NCBI GenBank assembly: GCA_913020095.1
Contig: CAJWAH010000027.1
Coordinates: 1-12,099, forward strand
DNA from: an uncultured Synechococcus sp.
GTDB taxonomy: Bacteria; Cyanobacteriota; Cyanobacteriia; PCC-6307; Cyanobiaceae
DNA length: 12,099 nucleotides
Reading direction: 5' to 3'
The stretch's first letter is position 1. Each line of letters opens with the position of its first letter. Position numbers and translations under genes: made by a program. Under the pieces are notes generated by a model. It saw only the letters and a program-made list of their open reading frames with translations. It had not been told where the DNA came from and did not search any database. Shown here piece after piece: positions 1 through 7,179 of this stretch.

Positions 1-720
1 GAGCACCTGGCCTCCCACGGGGCGGTGGTGCTGTTGCCGCGCCACAGCGGCAGCGACACCAGACAGCAAAACTCCATGCTGGAGGGCCGCTCCGAGCCCC
101 CCAAGCCCGAGGAGTTTTTGCGCCGACCGGCTCAACTCAAAGCCGTGCTCGACGCTCTGGAGGCGGGTCAAATTCCTGCTGCTGCCGGTGCTCCTGCGCG
201 GGATGTGGTGCTGATTGGCCACTCCTGGGGTGCGACGTCAACTTTGCAATTGGCGGGTGCCCGCAGCGTGGAGGATCCGCTCTGGCAGGCCTGCCAGCAG
301 GCCAATCACCCGTCGCGCAACCCCAGTTGGGTGTTGCAGTGCGGGGTGCTGCCGGCCGCACAACCTGATTCGTTGTTGGATCCCCGCTTGGCTCGGGTGG
401 TGGCGGTGAGTCCCCCCCAGGGACTGGTGTTTGCTGGTGGTTTGAACGATTTGGCCCTTCCGGTGTTGCTGATCAGCGGCAGCAGGGATTTGGTGGTGCC
501 CGCTCAGCCAGAGGCGATCGAGCCCTTTGCCCGTTACTCCCAGGGGGCGCATCGCTTGGTGGTGGCCCGAGATGGCACGCACTTCAACCTGCCCTCAGCT
601 TCTGGTGGGAATGGGGGCTCCCTGCGAGCCTTGCTCTTGGCGTGGGTGAAGGGAGAGCCCATTGGCCCGGATGCCCCTGTTGCAGACCCTGCTGGTTTGA
701 CTTTGTTTCAGCTTCGCTGA
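1..720 (+). CDS. Alpha/beta hydrolase, dienelactone-hydrolase-like, C-terminal part
   Basis: The reading frame is open from the first base, so the N-terminus lies outside the window; 239 residues are visible. The fragment has an alpha/beta hydrolase catalytic set in the right order: a nucleophile elbow G-H-S-W-G with Ser75 of the fragment (codon at 223), an acid in the G-S-R-D motif at Asp163 (codon 487), and a histidine in D-G-T-H at His194 (codon 580). The early segment reading E-H-L-A-S-H-G followed by hydrophobic residues and P-R-H-S-G-S-D resembles the central strand of cyanobacterial 'predicted dienelactone hydrolases' and platelet-activating-factor acetylhydrolase-like esterases. The substrate cannot be told from sequence. 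A signal peptide or N-terminal extra domain, common in this group, would be off the window. The fold assignment is firm; the subfamily is inferred. Confidence 0.8.
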   Translation, partial: EHLASHGAVVLLPRHSGSDTRQQNSMLEGRSEPPKPEEFLRRPAQLKAVLDALEAGQIPAAAGAPARDVVLIGHSWGATSTLQLAGARSVEDPLWQACQQANHPSRNPSWVLQCGVLPAAQPDSLLDPRLARVVAVSPPQGLVFAGGLNDLALPVLLISGSRDLVVPAQPEAIEPFARYSQGAHRLVVARDGTHFNLPSASGGNGGSLRALLLAWVKGEPIGPDAPVADPAGLTLFQLR

Positions 721-858
721 GTATTTACTGGCTGATTTCTGAATAAAAACGGAAGAAACACGTCTGTTTAGTTACGAAATCAGTTTTTGTCAGAAATCAA
801 ACAGAACATTTGCCGTCATTATCAAAAATGTGTGTATGGTTAAAAAAAGAGGGGGAAA
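721..858 (+). promoter_or_regulatory. AT-rich spacer upstream of sps with nested inverted repeats
   Basis: This 138-base spacer is much richer in A and T than its surroundings and must hold the sps promoter unless sps is read from the hydrolase gene. It contains several overlapping inverted repeats: TGATTTCTG (733-741) with CAGAAATCA (791-799); CTGATTTC (732-739) with GAAATCAG (776-783); AAACA (756-760) with TGTTT (765-769) around a four-base loop; and TCTGTTT (763-769) with AAACAGA (799-805). These pairings compete with one another. A weak sigma-70-like pair is TTGCCG (810-815) and TATGGT (835-840), but the 19-base spacing is long, so I do not call a promoter position. The spacer's role as regulatory sequence is inferred. 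Confidence 0.5.
849..855 (+). promoter_or_regulatory. Shine-Dalgarno sequence of sps
   Basis: GAGGGGG lies 3 bases before the ATG at 859 and 9 bases before the in-frame ATG at 865. The spacing fits the second start better, and the family N-terminus (M-G-x-Y-hydrophobic-H-L-H-L-H-G) also begins there. Confidence 0.55.
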
Positions 859-2355
859 ATGCCTATGGGTTTGTATATCCTTCATTTACATCTTCACGGC
901 TTGTTTCGTGGTCACGACCTGGAATTAGGGCGTGATGCTGATACTGGCGGACAAACCAATTATGTACTCGAATTAGCCAAGGCTCTCGGCCAGCACAGCG
1001 AAGTCGATCGCTTGGAAGTGATCACCCGCTGCATTGAGGATCGCCGCGTCAGCCCGGAATATGCGGTCCACCGCGAATCATTGACCTCCAAAGCCAGCGT
1101 TCTGCGCTTGCCATTCGGACCGCGCCGCTACCTGCGCAAGGAATTGCTTTGGCCCAATTTGGACCAATTGGTGGATGCTTTGGTGCTCCACATCACCCGC
1201 CAGCAGCGCCGTCCTGACTGGATCCATGCCCATTACGCCGATGCCGGTTGGGTGGGTGCTCAGATCCAACAGCGCCTCGGCATTCCCCTGGTGTTTACGG
1301 GTCATTCCCTTGGCCGTGAGAAGCAGCGTCGTCTGCTCGAGATCGGCCAGAACCCGGAGCAGGTCAACCAGCGCTACGCGATGGAGAGTCGGATCGGTGC
1401 TGAGGAGGAAGCGCTAGCGGCCGCCAGCTTGGTGGTCACCAGCACCCGGCAAGAAATCCGGGTTCAGTACGAGCGTTACAGCCATTTCCACCCCGAAATG
1501 GCCGAGGTGATTCCACCTGGGGTCGACACCACCAGCTTTCAGCCCCAGGCCAGCCACAGCGGTGAAGATGGCGAGATTGCTGAGCTCTTCCGCCCCTTCC
1601 TGCGCGAGCCCGATCGCCCCTGTTTCTTGGCGGTGTGCCGGCCTGATCGGCGCAAGAACATTCCCGCCTTGATTGATGCCTTTGGCAGCAGCCCGCTGCT
1701 GCGCGAGAAGGCCAACCTGCTGCTGGTGCTGGGCAACCGCGAAGGCTTCCACCCGCTGGAACGCAGTCAACGGGAGGAATGGCATCACGTGCTCGAAGCC
1801 ATTGATCGTCAGGATCTCTACGGCCAGGTCGCCTATCCCAAACATCACAGCCGCTCCCAGGTGCCCGCGATCTATCGCTGGGCAGCCGCTCGCCGTGGCG
1901 TGTTTGTGAACCCTGCGCTCACCGAACCCTTCGGCTTGACCCTGATCGAAGCCGCGGCCTGTGGTTTGCCGGTGGTGGCCACCAACGACGGCGGTCCGAT
2001 CGACATCCTGGGTCGTTGCCGCAACGGGTTGTTGGTGGATGTCTCCAGCCGCGAGGCGTTGCGCACCACCTTGGAGAAAGCCCTGGCTGCTGATGCCCCC
2101 TGGGATCAGTGGCGGCATCAGGGCCTCGAGGCTGTGCAGCAGGCCTACAGCTGGGAAGCCCATGCCAGCCGTTATCTGCAGGTGGCGCGGCCCCTTTGCG
2201 CTGCTGCTCAGTTGGAATCAACCGCCAATCTCAAGAGCAACGGCCTGCGCGGCCGTGTCAGCGCGCCCACGCGCCTCCGCCAAGCTCGACCCGCTGGCCA
2301 GCGCCACGCCCATGCGCCGCATGGGCCGCGCTTCTGGCTTACCAAACAGCAGTAG
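859..2355 (+). CDS. sps: Sucrose-phosphate synthase, glycosyltransferase domain only
   Basis: This GT-B, family 4 enzyme makes sucrose 6-phosphate from a nucleotide-glucose and fructose 6-phosphate in the cytosol; sucrose serves as a compatible solute in cyanobacteria. Visible motifs are H-L-H-L-H-G near the start, D-T-G-G-Q (28-32), H-A-H-Y-A-D-A-G (123-130), T-G-H-S-L-G-R-E-K (147-155), R-P-D-R-R-K-N (261-267, Lys266) and the E-x7-E donor motif (Glu356 and Glu364) inside N-P-A-L-T-E-P-F-G. Recognisable homology ends near residue 446. Picocyanobacterial relatives normally continue with a HAD-type sucrose-phosphate phosphatase domain of about 240 residues; none is present. Residues 454-498 are read antisense to the purT 3' end and look like nonsense (rich in Arg, Ala and Pro). 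The true start may be ATG 865. The synthase assignment is strong; natural truncation versus an assembly or deletion event is open. Confidence 0.88.
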   Translation: MPMGLYILHLHLHGLFRGHDLELGRDADTGGQTNYVLELAKALGQHSEVDRLEVITRCIEDRRVSPEYAVHRESLTSKASVLRLPFGPRRYLRKELLWPNLDQLVDALVLHITRQQRRPDWIHAHYADAGWVGAQIQQRLGIPLVFTGHSLGREKQRRLLEIGQNPEQVNQRYAMESRIGAEEEALAAASLVVTSTRQEIRVQYERYSHFHPEMAEVIPPGVDTTSFQPQASHSGEDGEIAELFRPFLREPDRPCFLAVCRPDRRKNIPALIDAFGSSPLLREKANLLLVLGNREGFHPLERSQREEWHHVLEAIDRQDLYGQVAYPKHHSRSQVPAIYRWAAARRGVFVNPALTEPFGLTLIEAAACGLPVVATNDGGPIDILGRCRNGLLVDVSSREALRTTLEKALAADAPWDQWRHQGLEAVQQAYSWEAHASRYLQVARPLCAAAQLESTANLKSNGLRGRVSAPTRLRQARPAGQRHAHAPHGPRFWLTKQQ

Positions 2356-3399
2356 TTCGCTTTCAGGCACAGCCAGGGCCTCGGCGACCCCTCGGTAGTG
2401 AACGGGTCCCCCCTGTTGGTCGGCGCCGGCTAAGACCACGCGGCTGGCGGCAGCTCCTGTGCTGGTGATGCTGGGGATGGGCAGTCCCAGGACGGCCCGC
2501 AGGTGCAGTTCGAATTCGCTGAGGTTTTGCCCGCGCAGGGTCACCAGGCCGGTGTCATGGGGCCGTGGCGATAACTCCGAGAAGATCACTTCGCCTGAGG
2601 CGATGAAGAATTCCACGCCAAAGATGCCGGCTCCGCCCAGGGCATCGGTCACCTGACGGGCCATGCGTTGGGCTTCCAGCAGTTGACTCTGCTGCAACTC
2701 GGCAGGCTGCCAGCTGCATTGGTAGTCGCCCCGTTCCTGGATGTGGCCAATGGGCGGGCAGAACAGGGTGGGTCCGTCCTTTTGGCGCACCGTGAGCAGG
2801 GTGATTTCCTGCTCGAAACGCAGAAATTCCTCCACGATCACCAAGCTGGAGTTGCCGCGGGCGCCTTGGGTGGCCGCTGTCCAGGCCTGCTGCAGTTCCT
2901 CGGGGTTGGTGGCCACGCTTTGGCCTTTGCCTGAGGAGCTCATCACGGGCTTGACCACCACCGGCCAGCCCAGCGGTGCTGCGGCGCTGCTGAGTTCCTC
3001 GGCTGAGCTCGCGTAGCCAAAGCGGGCCGTGCGTAAGCCCAGCTCGCCGGCGGCGAGATCGCGGATGCGATCGCGATTCATCGTGATCGCTGTGGCCCTG
3101 GCGGTGGGGATCACGGTGATGCCCTCGGCTTCGAGTTCGGCCAGGGCATCCACGGCGAGGGCCTCAATTTCAGGGATCACCAGGGCGGGCTGGTGTTCGC
3201 GAATCACTTGCTTAAGCGCTTCGGCGTCAGTCATCGCAATCACCACGGCGGTGTCGGCCACCTGCATCGCCGGAGCGTTGGCGTAGCGGTCGACCGCCAC
3301 CACGCGGCAGCCCAGTCGCTGGGCGGCAATGGCCACCTCTTTGCCGAGTTCGCCGCTGCCAAGCAACAGCAGGGTGGCGGGCAGATGGGTGCTGGTCAT
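2218..3399 (-). CDS. purT: Formate-dependent phosphoribosylglycinamide formyltransferase (GAR transformylase 2)
   Basis: PurT uses ATP and formate to formylate glycinamide ribonucleotide, the third step of purine synthesis, without needing formyl-tetrahydrofolate. The 393-residue protein matches the usual length (E. coli 392) and is alignable from end to end: G-S-G-E-L-G-K-E (14-21), P-E-I-E-A (76-80) in the substrate-binding part, K-P-V-M-S-S-S-G-K-G-Q (150-160) as the ATP-grasp loop, Glu263 and Glu275 as likely magnesium ligands, and S-P-R-P-H-D-T-G (277-284). The C-terminus (R-R-M-G-V-A-L-A followed by an Ala-rich helix) ends as the family does, so this gene is intact. It converges on sps with a 138-base coding overlap, and its start is 61 bases from the divergent small membrane protein gene. 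Confidence 0.95.
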   Translation of the reverse strand: MTSTHLPATLLLLGSGELGKEVAIAAQRLGCRVVAVDRYANAPAMQVADTAVVIAMTDAEALKQVIREHQPALVIPEIEALAVDALAELEAEGITVIPTARATAITMNRDRIRDLAAGELGLRTARFGYASSAEELSSAAAPLGWPVVVKPVMSSSGKGQSVATNPEELQQAWTAATQGARGNSSLVIVEEFLRFEQEITLLTVRQKDGPTLFCPPIGHIQERGDYQCSWQPAELQQSQLLEAQRMARQVTDALGGAGIFGVEFFIASGEVIFSELSPRPHDTGLVTLRGQNLSEFELHLRAVLGLPIPSITSTGAAASRVVLAGADQQGGPVHYRGVAEALAVPESELLLFGKPEARPMRRMGVALASGSSLAEARGRADTAAQAVALEIGG

Positions 3400-3460
3400 G
3401 AAGCGATGGGCTGGTGAAAGGGTGAGGGGCTGCTAGACCGTCGTGCGGATCGAGGCCCCC

Positions 3461-3613
3461 ATGCCGCTTTTTGCTTACGCCACTGTCGGTGATCCCGGCC
3501 CCATGCCGTTTGATCTCAATCTGGCTGGGTTACAGAACGGCGTGCTGCTTTACCTGGGCCTTTCGGGCCTGGTGTTCATGGTGATTTGGATCGTTGGCTA
3601 CGTGCGCCGTTAG
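3461..3613 (+). CDS. Small single-span membrane protein, function unknown
   Basis: This 50-codon gene is short enough to be missed by automated calling. A GAGG sequence at 3452-3455 sits 5 bases before the ATG, which supports the start. The N-terminal 20 residues are polar and proline/glycine-containing, with an internal Met15 that could be an alternative start (ATG 3503). Residues 27-47 form a hydrophobic helix followed by G-Y-V-R-R, so a single transmembrane segment with the basic end on the cytoplasmic side is likely. The size and layout recall small photosystem or NDH subunits, but I do not recognise it as a named one. Its TAG (3611-3613) overlaps by two bases the stop of the oppositely oriented gene that follows. 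Overall this is a plausible real gene of unknown role. Confidence 0.6.
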   Translation: MPLFAYATVGDPGPMPFDLNLAGLQNGVLLYLGLSGLVFMVIWIVGYVRR

Positions 3614-3867
3614 GGGGTTGGGTTGCTTTCATCCAAGACCAGATCAAGCTGCTGCACCGGCGATTCCTCGCTGATGAAGCCATAGGCGCCAAACAGGGCC
3701 TCATCGTCGTGGGTGATGCGCTGCATGCCTTCAATGCGCTCAACGCGGAAGCCTTCGCTGGCCATGCGCCGCATCAGTTGGGCTGCTTCTTCAAAGCGGG
3801 AGGCCATCGCATCAAGGCTGGCGCATTCCGCCGTGAGCCCTTGTTCCTTCCAGGTGAAGTAGGGCAC
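3610..3867 (-). CDS. Conserved-looking cyanobacterial hypothetical protein, 85 aa
   Basis: This protein is soluble and of mixed charge, with no membrane segment. It begins P-Y-F-T-W-K-E, has a predicted helix rich in Ala, Glu and Met (about residues 18-40), a central segment I-T-H-D-D-E-A-L-F-G-A-Y-G-F, and an acidic, Asp/Glu-rich tail. The start is a GTG at 3865-3867 with no clear Shine-Dalgarno sequence. It lies 38 bases downstream of the mraY stop on the same strand, so the two are probably co-transcribed. Its TAA overlaps the stop of the small membrane protein gene on the other strand. I do not recognise a domain. The reading frame is believable because of normal amino acid composition, tight packing and the absence of any better frame here. 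Confidence 0.7.
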   Translation of the reverse strand: MPYFTWKEQGLTAECASLDAMASRFEEAAQLMRRMASEGFRVERIEGMQRITHDDEALFGAYGFISEESPVQQLDLVLDESNPTP

Positions 3868-3905
3868 GGGCGCACGTGGCAGTTGTCTTAATTCTGCCCG
3901 CGTTT

Positions 3906-4991
3906 TCAGGGAACGAGGACGAGTCCGAGCGCCACCAGCAGCAAGCTGATGCCCCAGAAGCTCACCACAACGCGTCGTTCACTCCAGCCGCCCAATTCGA
4001 AGTGGTGGTGCAACGGCGCCATACGCAACAGGCGTTTGCCCTGGCCATCCGGCCCTTTGGTGGCTTTAAAGACCCACACCTGCAGGATCACCGACAGCGA
4101 TTCAGCCAGCAGCAGGCCTCCCATCAGCAGCAGGGGCCAAAGGCTGTTGCTCAACAGGGCAAGGGCCGTGAGGGCAGCCCCCATGGCCAACGACCCCGTA
4201 TCTCCCATGAACACGCGGGCGGGATGGCGGTTGTGCAGCAGAAAGCCCAGCCAGGCCCCAGCCAGTGCAGCGCCATAACCAGCCAGAGCGGGATCACCAC
4301 CATTGCCGCGCAGCATCAGCTGCAGCGAGAGCCCCACCAGCACGATTGCGCCCACGCCGGCAGCCAAGCCATCGAGGCCATCGGTGAGGTTGGTGGCGTT
4401 GCTTTCAGCCAGAAACACAAACAAGCCCAGGGGCCAGATCAGCAGACCGATGGGCAACAGCCAGCCCCAGGGCAGGGCAATGGTCGCTGGGATCGCTCCA
4501 TGCAGGCCGGCCCACAGCAAAAACAATCCCGCCGCCAGGGCCTGCAGCAGCAGCTTCCCTTTGGGTGTCAGGCCGGTGTTGTGGCGTTTGGTCAGGCTGC
4601 GCCAGTCATCGACGCCTCCGATCACCATGAAGGCCAGGGTCACCAGGCCGATGGGCAGCAACCTGGGGTCGCCTGGGCTGACCAGGCTGCCCACCACAAC
4701 GCCACACGGCACCAGCAGCAGGCCGCCCATGGTGGGCGTGCCGGATTTGCTTTGGTGCGATTGGGGACCCTCTTGGCGGATCACCTGCCCCATCTTCAAG
4801 GCGCGCAGGCGCGGAACGCCGATCCAGCACACCAGCCAGCTGAGGGCGCCAGCCAGCAGCAGGGGCAAGCTCAGTTGCGGTCCGCCACTGAGGCCATCAC
4901 TGATCAAGCAGGCCGCCAGGATCAGGGCAATCAGGCCCAGGCTCCATTGCAAGCCAGTACCTGGAAAGCGTTGGGCCTGCTGAGCGCTCAA
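3906..4991 (-). CDS. mraY: Phospho-N-acetylmuramoyl-pentapeptide transferase (MraY)
   Basis: MraY is the integral membrane enzyme that transfers phospho-MurNAc-pentapeptide from UDP to undecaprenyl phosphate, giving lipid I, the first membrane step of peptidoglycan synthesis. The 361-residue protein is hydrophobic, with about ten spans. It carries the family signatures: G-T-P-T-M-G-G (84-90), V-D-D-W-R (127-131, the aspartate pair Asp128/Asp129), [13 protein letters not shown] (198-210), [11 protein letters not shown] (261-271, with Asp264 as the third acidic residue) and [11 protein letters not shown] (326-336). All catalytic residues are present. Unlike many bacteria, no mur or fts division-cluster genes lie alongside, as is usual in cyanobacteria. 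The short 85-residue gene follows it on the same strand. Confidence 0.96.
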   Translation of the reverse strand: MSAQQAQRFPGTGLQWSLGLIALILAACLISDGLSGGPQLSLPLLLAGALSWLVCWIGVPRLRALKMGQVIRQEGPQSHQSKSGTPTMGGLLLVPCGVVVGSLVSPGDPRLLPIGLVTLAFMVIGGVDDWRSLTKRHNTGLTPKGKLLLQALAAGLFLLWAGLHGAIPATIALPWGWLLPIGLLIWPLGLFVFLAESNATNLTDGLDGLAAGVGAIVLVGLSLQLMLRGNGGDPALAGYGAALAGAWLGFLLHNRHPARVFMGDTGSLAMGAALTALALLSNSLWPLLLMGGLLLAESLSVILQVWVFKATKGPDGQGKRLLRMAPLHHHFELGGWSERRVVVSFWGISLLLVALGLVLVP

Positions 4992-5022
4992 AGGGTTGGA
5001 ACCGGGCGCCGGGAACTTAGAT

Positions 5023-5039
5023 CAGCCGCGCCGCGGCTG
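5023..5039 (-). terminator. GC-rich hairpin after the DUF3134-like gene
   Basis: CAGCCGCG (5023-5030) and CGCGGCTG (5032-5039) form a perfect 8-base-pair inverted repeat with one central base. It begins 6 bases past the stop codon of the minus-strand gene that ends at 5046, and 32 bases ahead of mraY. No T-run follows on either strand, so it is not a classic Rho-independent terminator. It could pause transcription or protect a 3' end. Confidence 0.35.
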
Positions 5040-5045
5040 CCCAAA

Positions 5046-5306
5046 TCAGTCTTCCCAGTTCTCTTCCTGGTTTTCGTCGTCCTTGGAGTAGTCCTCCTTG
5101 TCGCCCATCAGCGCGGAGAGTTCCTCCTCTTCCACGGTGGCCTGGTCGTTGGCGGCGTCTTCCTCATCGGCTACCAGGCGACCGCTGGTTTCCAGCCAGC
5201 TGAGCAGATCGGGCTCTTCCCGCAGCGGCAGCACCGGTGCAGGATCGTTGCGGTCGTAGCGGGTGAGCGAAGGGTTGAAACTATCGAGGGTGCTCATCGT
5301 GCTCAT
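5046..5306 (-). CDS. DUF3134-like acidic cyanobacterial protein
   Basis: This 86-residue soluble protein has a layout I recognise from the cyanobacteria-specific DUF3134 family. A short N-terminal segment leads into P-A-P-V-L-P-L-R-E-E-P-D-L-L-S-W-L-E-T-S-G (about 23-43), then R-L-V-A-D, and a strongly acidic C-terminal half full of Glu, Asp and Gln ending in W-E-D. No function is known for the family. ATG at 5306 gives M-S-T-M-S-T; the internal ATG at 5297 is an alternative. It lies upstream of mraY on the same strand, with a 54-base gap holding a GC-rich hairpin, and is divergent from the next small membrane gene (45 bases apart). The family assignment is from motif memory, not a search. 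Confidence 0.8.
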   Translation of the reverse strand: MSTMSTLDSFNPSLTRYDRNDPAPVLPLREEPDLLSWLETSGRLVADEEDAANDQATVEEEELSALMGDKEDYSKDDENQEENWED

Positions 5307-5351
5307 CAGCTGACGTCCCGCCCCGTGATTGACAATCCATCAACTTAACCG

Positions 5352-5549
5352 ATGAACACCAAAGCCATGCAACTGCTGTTGGCATGGGGCGGTGCCCTGG
5401 TCGGCGCAGCCCTGCTGCGTTGGGGTGGAGCCCATCTCGAGCTGCCCTCTCCTGGGCTGCCATTGCTGCTGAGTTTGGTGTTTCTGCCGCCGCTGGCGAT
5501 GGGCGTTTGGATTGCCTGGCGCTCGGCATCGGACAATCCTGTGGATTAA
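5352..5549 (+). CDS. Small two-span membrane protein upstream of argG
   Basis: This 65-residue protein has two hydrophobic stretches, roughly residues 7-23 (L-L-L-A-W-G-G-A-L-V-G-A-A-L-L) and 35-56 (L-P-L-L-L-S-L-V-F-L-P-P-L-A-M), separated by a short loop with R-W-G-G. It closes with a polar tail (W-R-S-A-S-D-N-P-V-D). No Shine-Dalgarno sequence is visible before ATG 5352; ATG 5367 is an alternative. Its TAA ends at 5549, right against the argG region, so the two are almost certainly transcribed and perhaps translated together. I do not recognise a named family. The dense packing and sensible membrane topology support a real gene. Confidence 0.65.
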   Translation: MNTKAMQLLLAWGGALVGAALLRWGGAHLELPSPGLPLLLSLVFLPPLAMGVWIAWRSASDNPVD

Positions 5550-5564
5550 GTGACGACCGGATTC

Positions 5565-6782
5565 ATGGCGCGGGCAAACAAGGTGGTGCTGGCTTACTCC
5601 GGCGGAGTGGATACCAGCGTCTGCATCCCCTACCTCAAACACGAGTGGGGCGTGGAGGAGGTGATCACCTTTGCTGCCGATCTGGGTCAAGGGGATGAGC
5701 TCGAACCGATTCGCCAGAAGGCGCTGGATGCCGGAGCCAGCCAGTCGTTGGTGGGTGATCTGATCGAACCGTTCATCACTGAATTTGCGTTTCCAGCCAT
5801 CCGGGCCAATGCCCTCTATGAGGGCCGTTATCCCCTCAGCACCGCCTTGGCGCGGCCCTTGATTGCGCGCCGTTTGGTGGAGATTGCCCGGGAGGTGGGC
5901 GCCGATGCGGTGGCCCATGGCTGCACCGGCAAAGGCAACGACCAGGTGCGTTTCGATGTGGCCATTGGTGCCCTAGCGCCTGATCTCAAGGTGCTGACCC
6001 CGGCCCGTGAGTGGGGCATGAGCCGTGAGGAGACCATCGCCTATGGCGAGCGTTATGGCTTGCCCTCGCCTGTGAGCAAGCGCTCCCCCTATTCGATCGA
6101 CCTGAACCTGCTGGGCCGCTCGATTGAGGCGGGTCCCTTGGAGGATCCCGATGTCGAGCCCCCAGAAGAGGTGTTCGCGATGACCTGCTCCACCGAGGCG
6201 GCACCGGCGCAGCCTGAGCTGGTCAGCATCGGCTTTGAGGCCGGCCTACCGGTGAGCATCAATGGCCAGCGCTTGGATCCGGTCAGCTTGATCCGCGAAG
6301 CCAATCGCCTGGCCGGCAGCCACGGTGTTGGTCGCCTCGACATGATCGAAAACCGGGTGGTGGGCATCAAGAGCCGCGAGATCTACGAAACCCCCGGCCT
6401 GTTGCTGCTGATTCAGGCCCACCAGGAAATGGAGAGCCTGACCTTGGCTGCTGATGTGCTGCGCACCAAGCGCCAGCTTGAGATGCAGTGGGCTGATCTC
6501 GTCTATCAGGGCCTCTGGTTCGGGCCGTTGAAAGATGCGTTGGATGGCTTCATCGAGCGCACCCAAGCCACCGTGAACGGCACGGTGCGCATCAAGCTGC
6601 ACCGCGGTTCCGCCACGGTGGTGGGTCGCTCCAGTAGCGACAGCCTCTATGAGCCGGATATGGCGACCTACGGCGCCGAAGATCAATTCGATCACCGCGC
6701 CGCTTCAGGCTTTATCTACGTGTGGGGTCTTCCCACGCGGCTGTGGGCCGCGGCCAAGCGTCGGCGCGGCCACCACGGATGA
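5565..6782 (+). CDS. argG: Argininosuccinate synthase
   Basis: ArgG joins citrulline and aspartate with ATP to give argininosuccinate, the penultimate step of arginine synthesis, in the cytosol. From ATG 5565 the protein has 405 residues, normal for the family. It begins M-A-R-A-N-K and has the ATP-pyrophosphatase loop A-Y-S-G-G-V-D-T-S (10-18), [10 protein letters not shown] (from 118), the [12 protein letters not shown] segment, and the C-terminal [13 protein letters not shown] at 5550, touching the stop of the upstream gene, would add five residues (T-T-G-F after the initiator); I prefer 5565 because relatives start just before K-V-V-L-A-Y. The last 71 bases overlap the convergent coiled-coil gene. 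Confidence 0.96.
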   Translation: MARANKVVLAYSGGVDTSVCIPYLKHEWGVEEVITFAADLGQGDELEPIRQKALDAGASQSLVGDLIEPFITEFAFPAIRANALYEGRYPLSTALARPLIARRLVEIAREVGADAVAHGCTGKGNDQVRFDVAIGALAPDLKVLTPAREWGMSREETIAYGERYGLPSPVSKRSPYSIDLNLLGRSIEAGPLEDPDVEPPEEVFAMTCSTEAAPAQPELVSIGFEAGLPVSINGQRLDPVSLIREANRLAGSHGVGRLDMIENRVVGIKSREIYETPGLLLLIQAHQEMESLTLAADVLRTKRQLEMQWADLVYQGLWFGPLKDALDGFIERTQATVNGTVRIKLHRGSATVVGRSSSDSLYEPDMATYGAEDQFDHRAASGFIYVWGLPTRLWAAAKRRRGHHG

Positions 6783-7137
6783 GCCGCAGCAGCGGCGGCA
6801 GGCTCTCCTCATTGGTTTGCGGAGGCGTGTCGTCGTTGCTGGCTTGGGGAAACTTGAGGCGCACTTCGCCTGGCTGGGGCATCAACCGCTCCACTTGAGA
6901 GCGCAGGTGCTCGTTTTCCTCAATCAGCAATTTCTGGCGCTCCAGCACTGGGGCCAGGCGCTGCGAGAACTTGCGTTCAAAAATGTCGGGGAGGTTTTCC
7001 AGCAAGCTTTCCAGCTCCTCGAGCTTGGAAGCGGCCTGATCCCTCTCGAGTTCCAGGCGCGCGGCACTGGCCTGATCCTCTAGTTCCTCAAGCCAGTGGG
7101 GCAGCGGTTCCCGATCTGCTGTCCACTCCGCCTGCAT
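6712..7137 (-). CDS. Coiled-coil hypothetical protein
   Basis: This 141-residue soluble protein is dominated by a long charged helix. Residues about 12-80 are rich in Glu, Leu, Gln and Arg with heptad-like spacing (L-E-E-L-E-D-Q-A and similar), including the segment [16 protein letters not shown] and then [12 protein letters not shown]. The C-terminal third is Pro-rich and looks disordered. The start chosen is ATG 7137 (M-Q-A-E-W); an in-frame ATG at 7188 would add 17 residues, but that extension crosses half of a hairpin (7180-7208) and looks unlike a protein start. It follows rpsF on the same strand. Its 3' end overlaps argG by 71 bases tail to tail. No domain recognised; a structural or scaffolding role would be a guess. 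Confidence 0.72.
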   Translation of the reverse strand: MQAEWTADREPLPHWLEELEDQASAARLELERDQAASKLEELESLLENLPDIFERKFSQRLAPVLERQKLLIEENEHLRSQVERLMPQPGEVRLKFPQASNDDTPPQTNEESLPPLLRLIRGGRADAWPRPTAAWEDPTRR

Positions 7138-7179
7138 GGGGCCCAAGCCTTCTGGCCGGACCCTATCGGTCACAAACGA

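Noticed and set aside
1414..2163. 249-codon open frame on the minus strand inside sps
   Set aside because: It lies opposite the conserved glycosyltransferase motifs and shows only compositional bias expected from strong codon preference.
3067..3074. GCGATCGC, the HIP1 octamer of cyanobacteria
   Set aside because: I found only one copy in 12 kb, inside purT, so there is no enrichment and it gives only weak taxonomic support.
3876..5348. 490-codon open frame on the plus strand opposite mraY and the DUF3134-like gene
   Set aside because: It is very rich in Gln, His and Ala and has no family character. It is the shadow of the mraY codon pattern, and its hydrophobic stretch near the end is simply the antisense of the acidic tail of the DUF3134-like protein.
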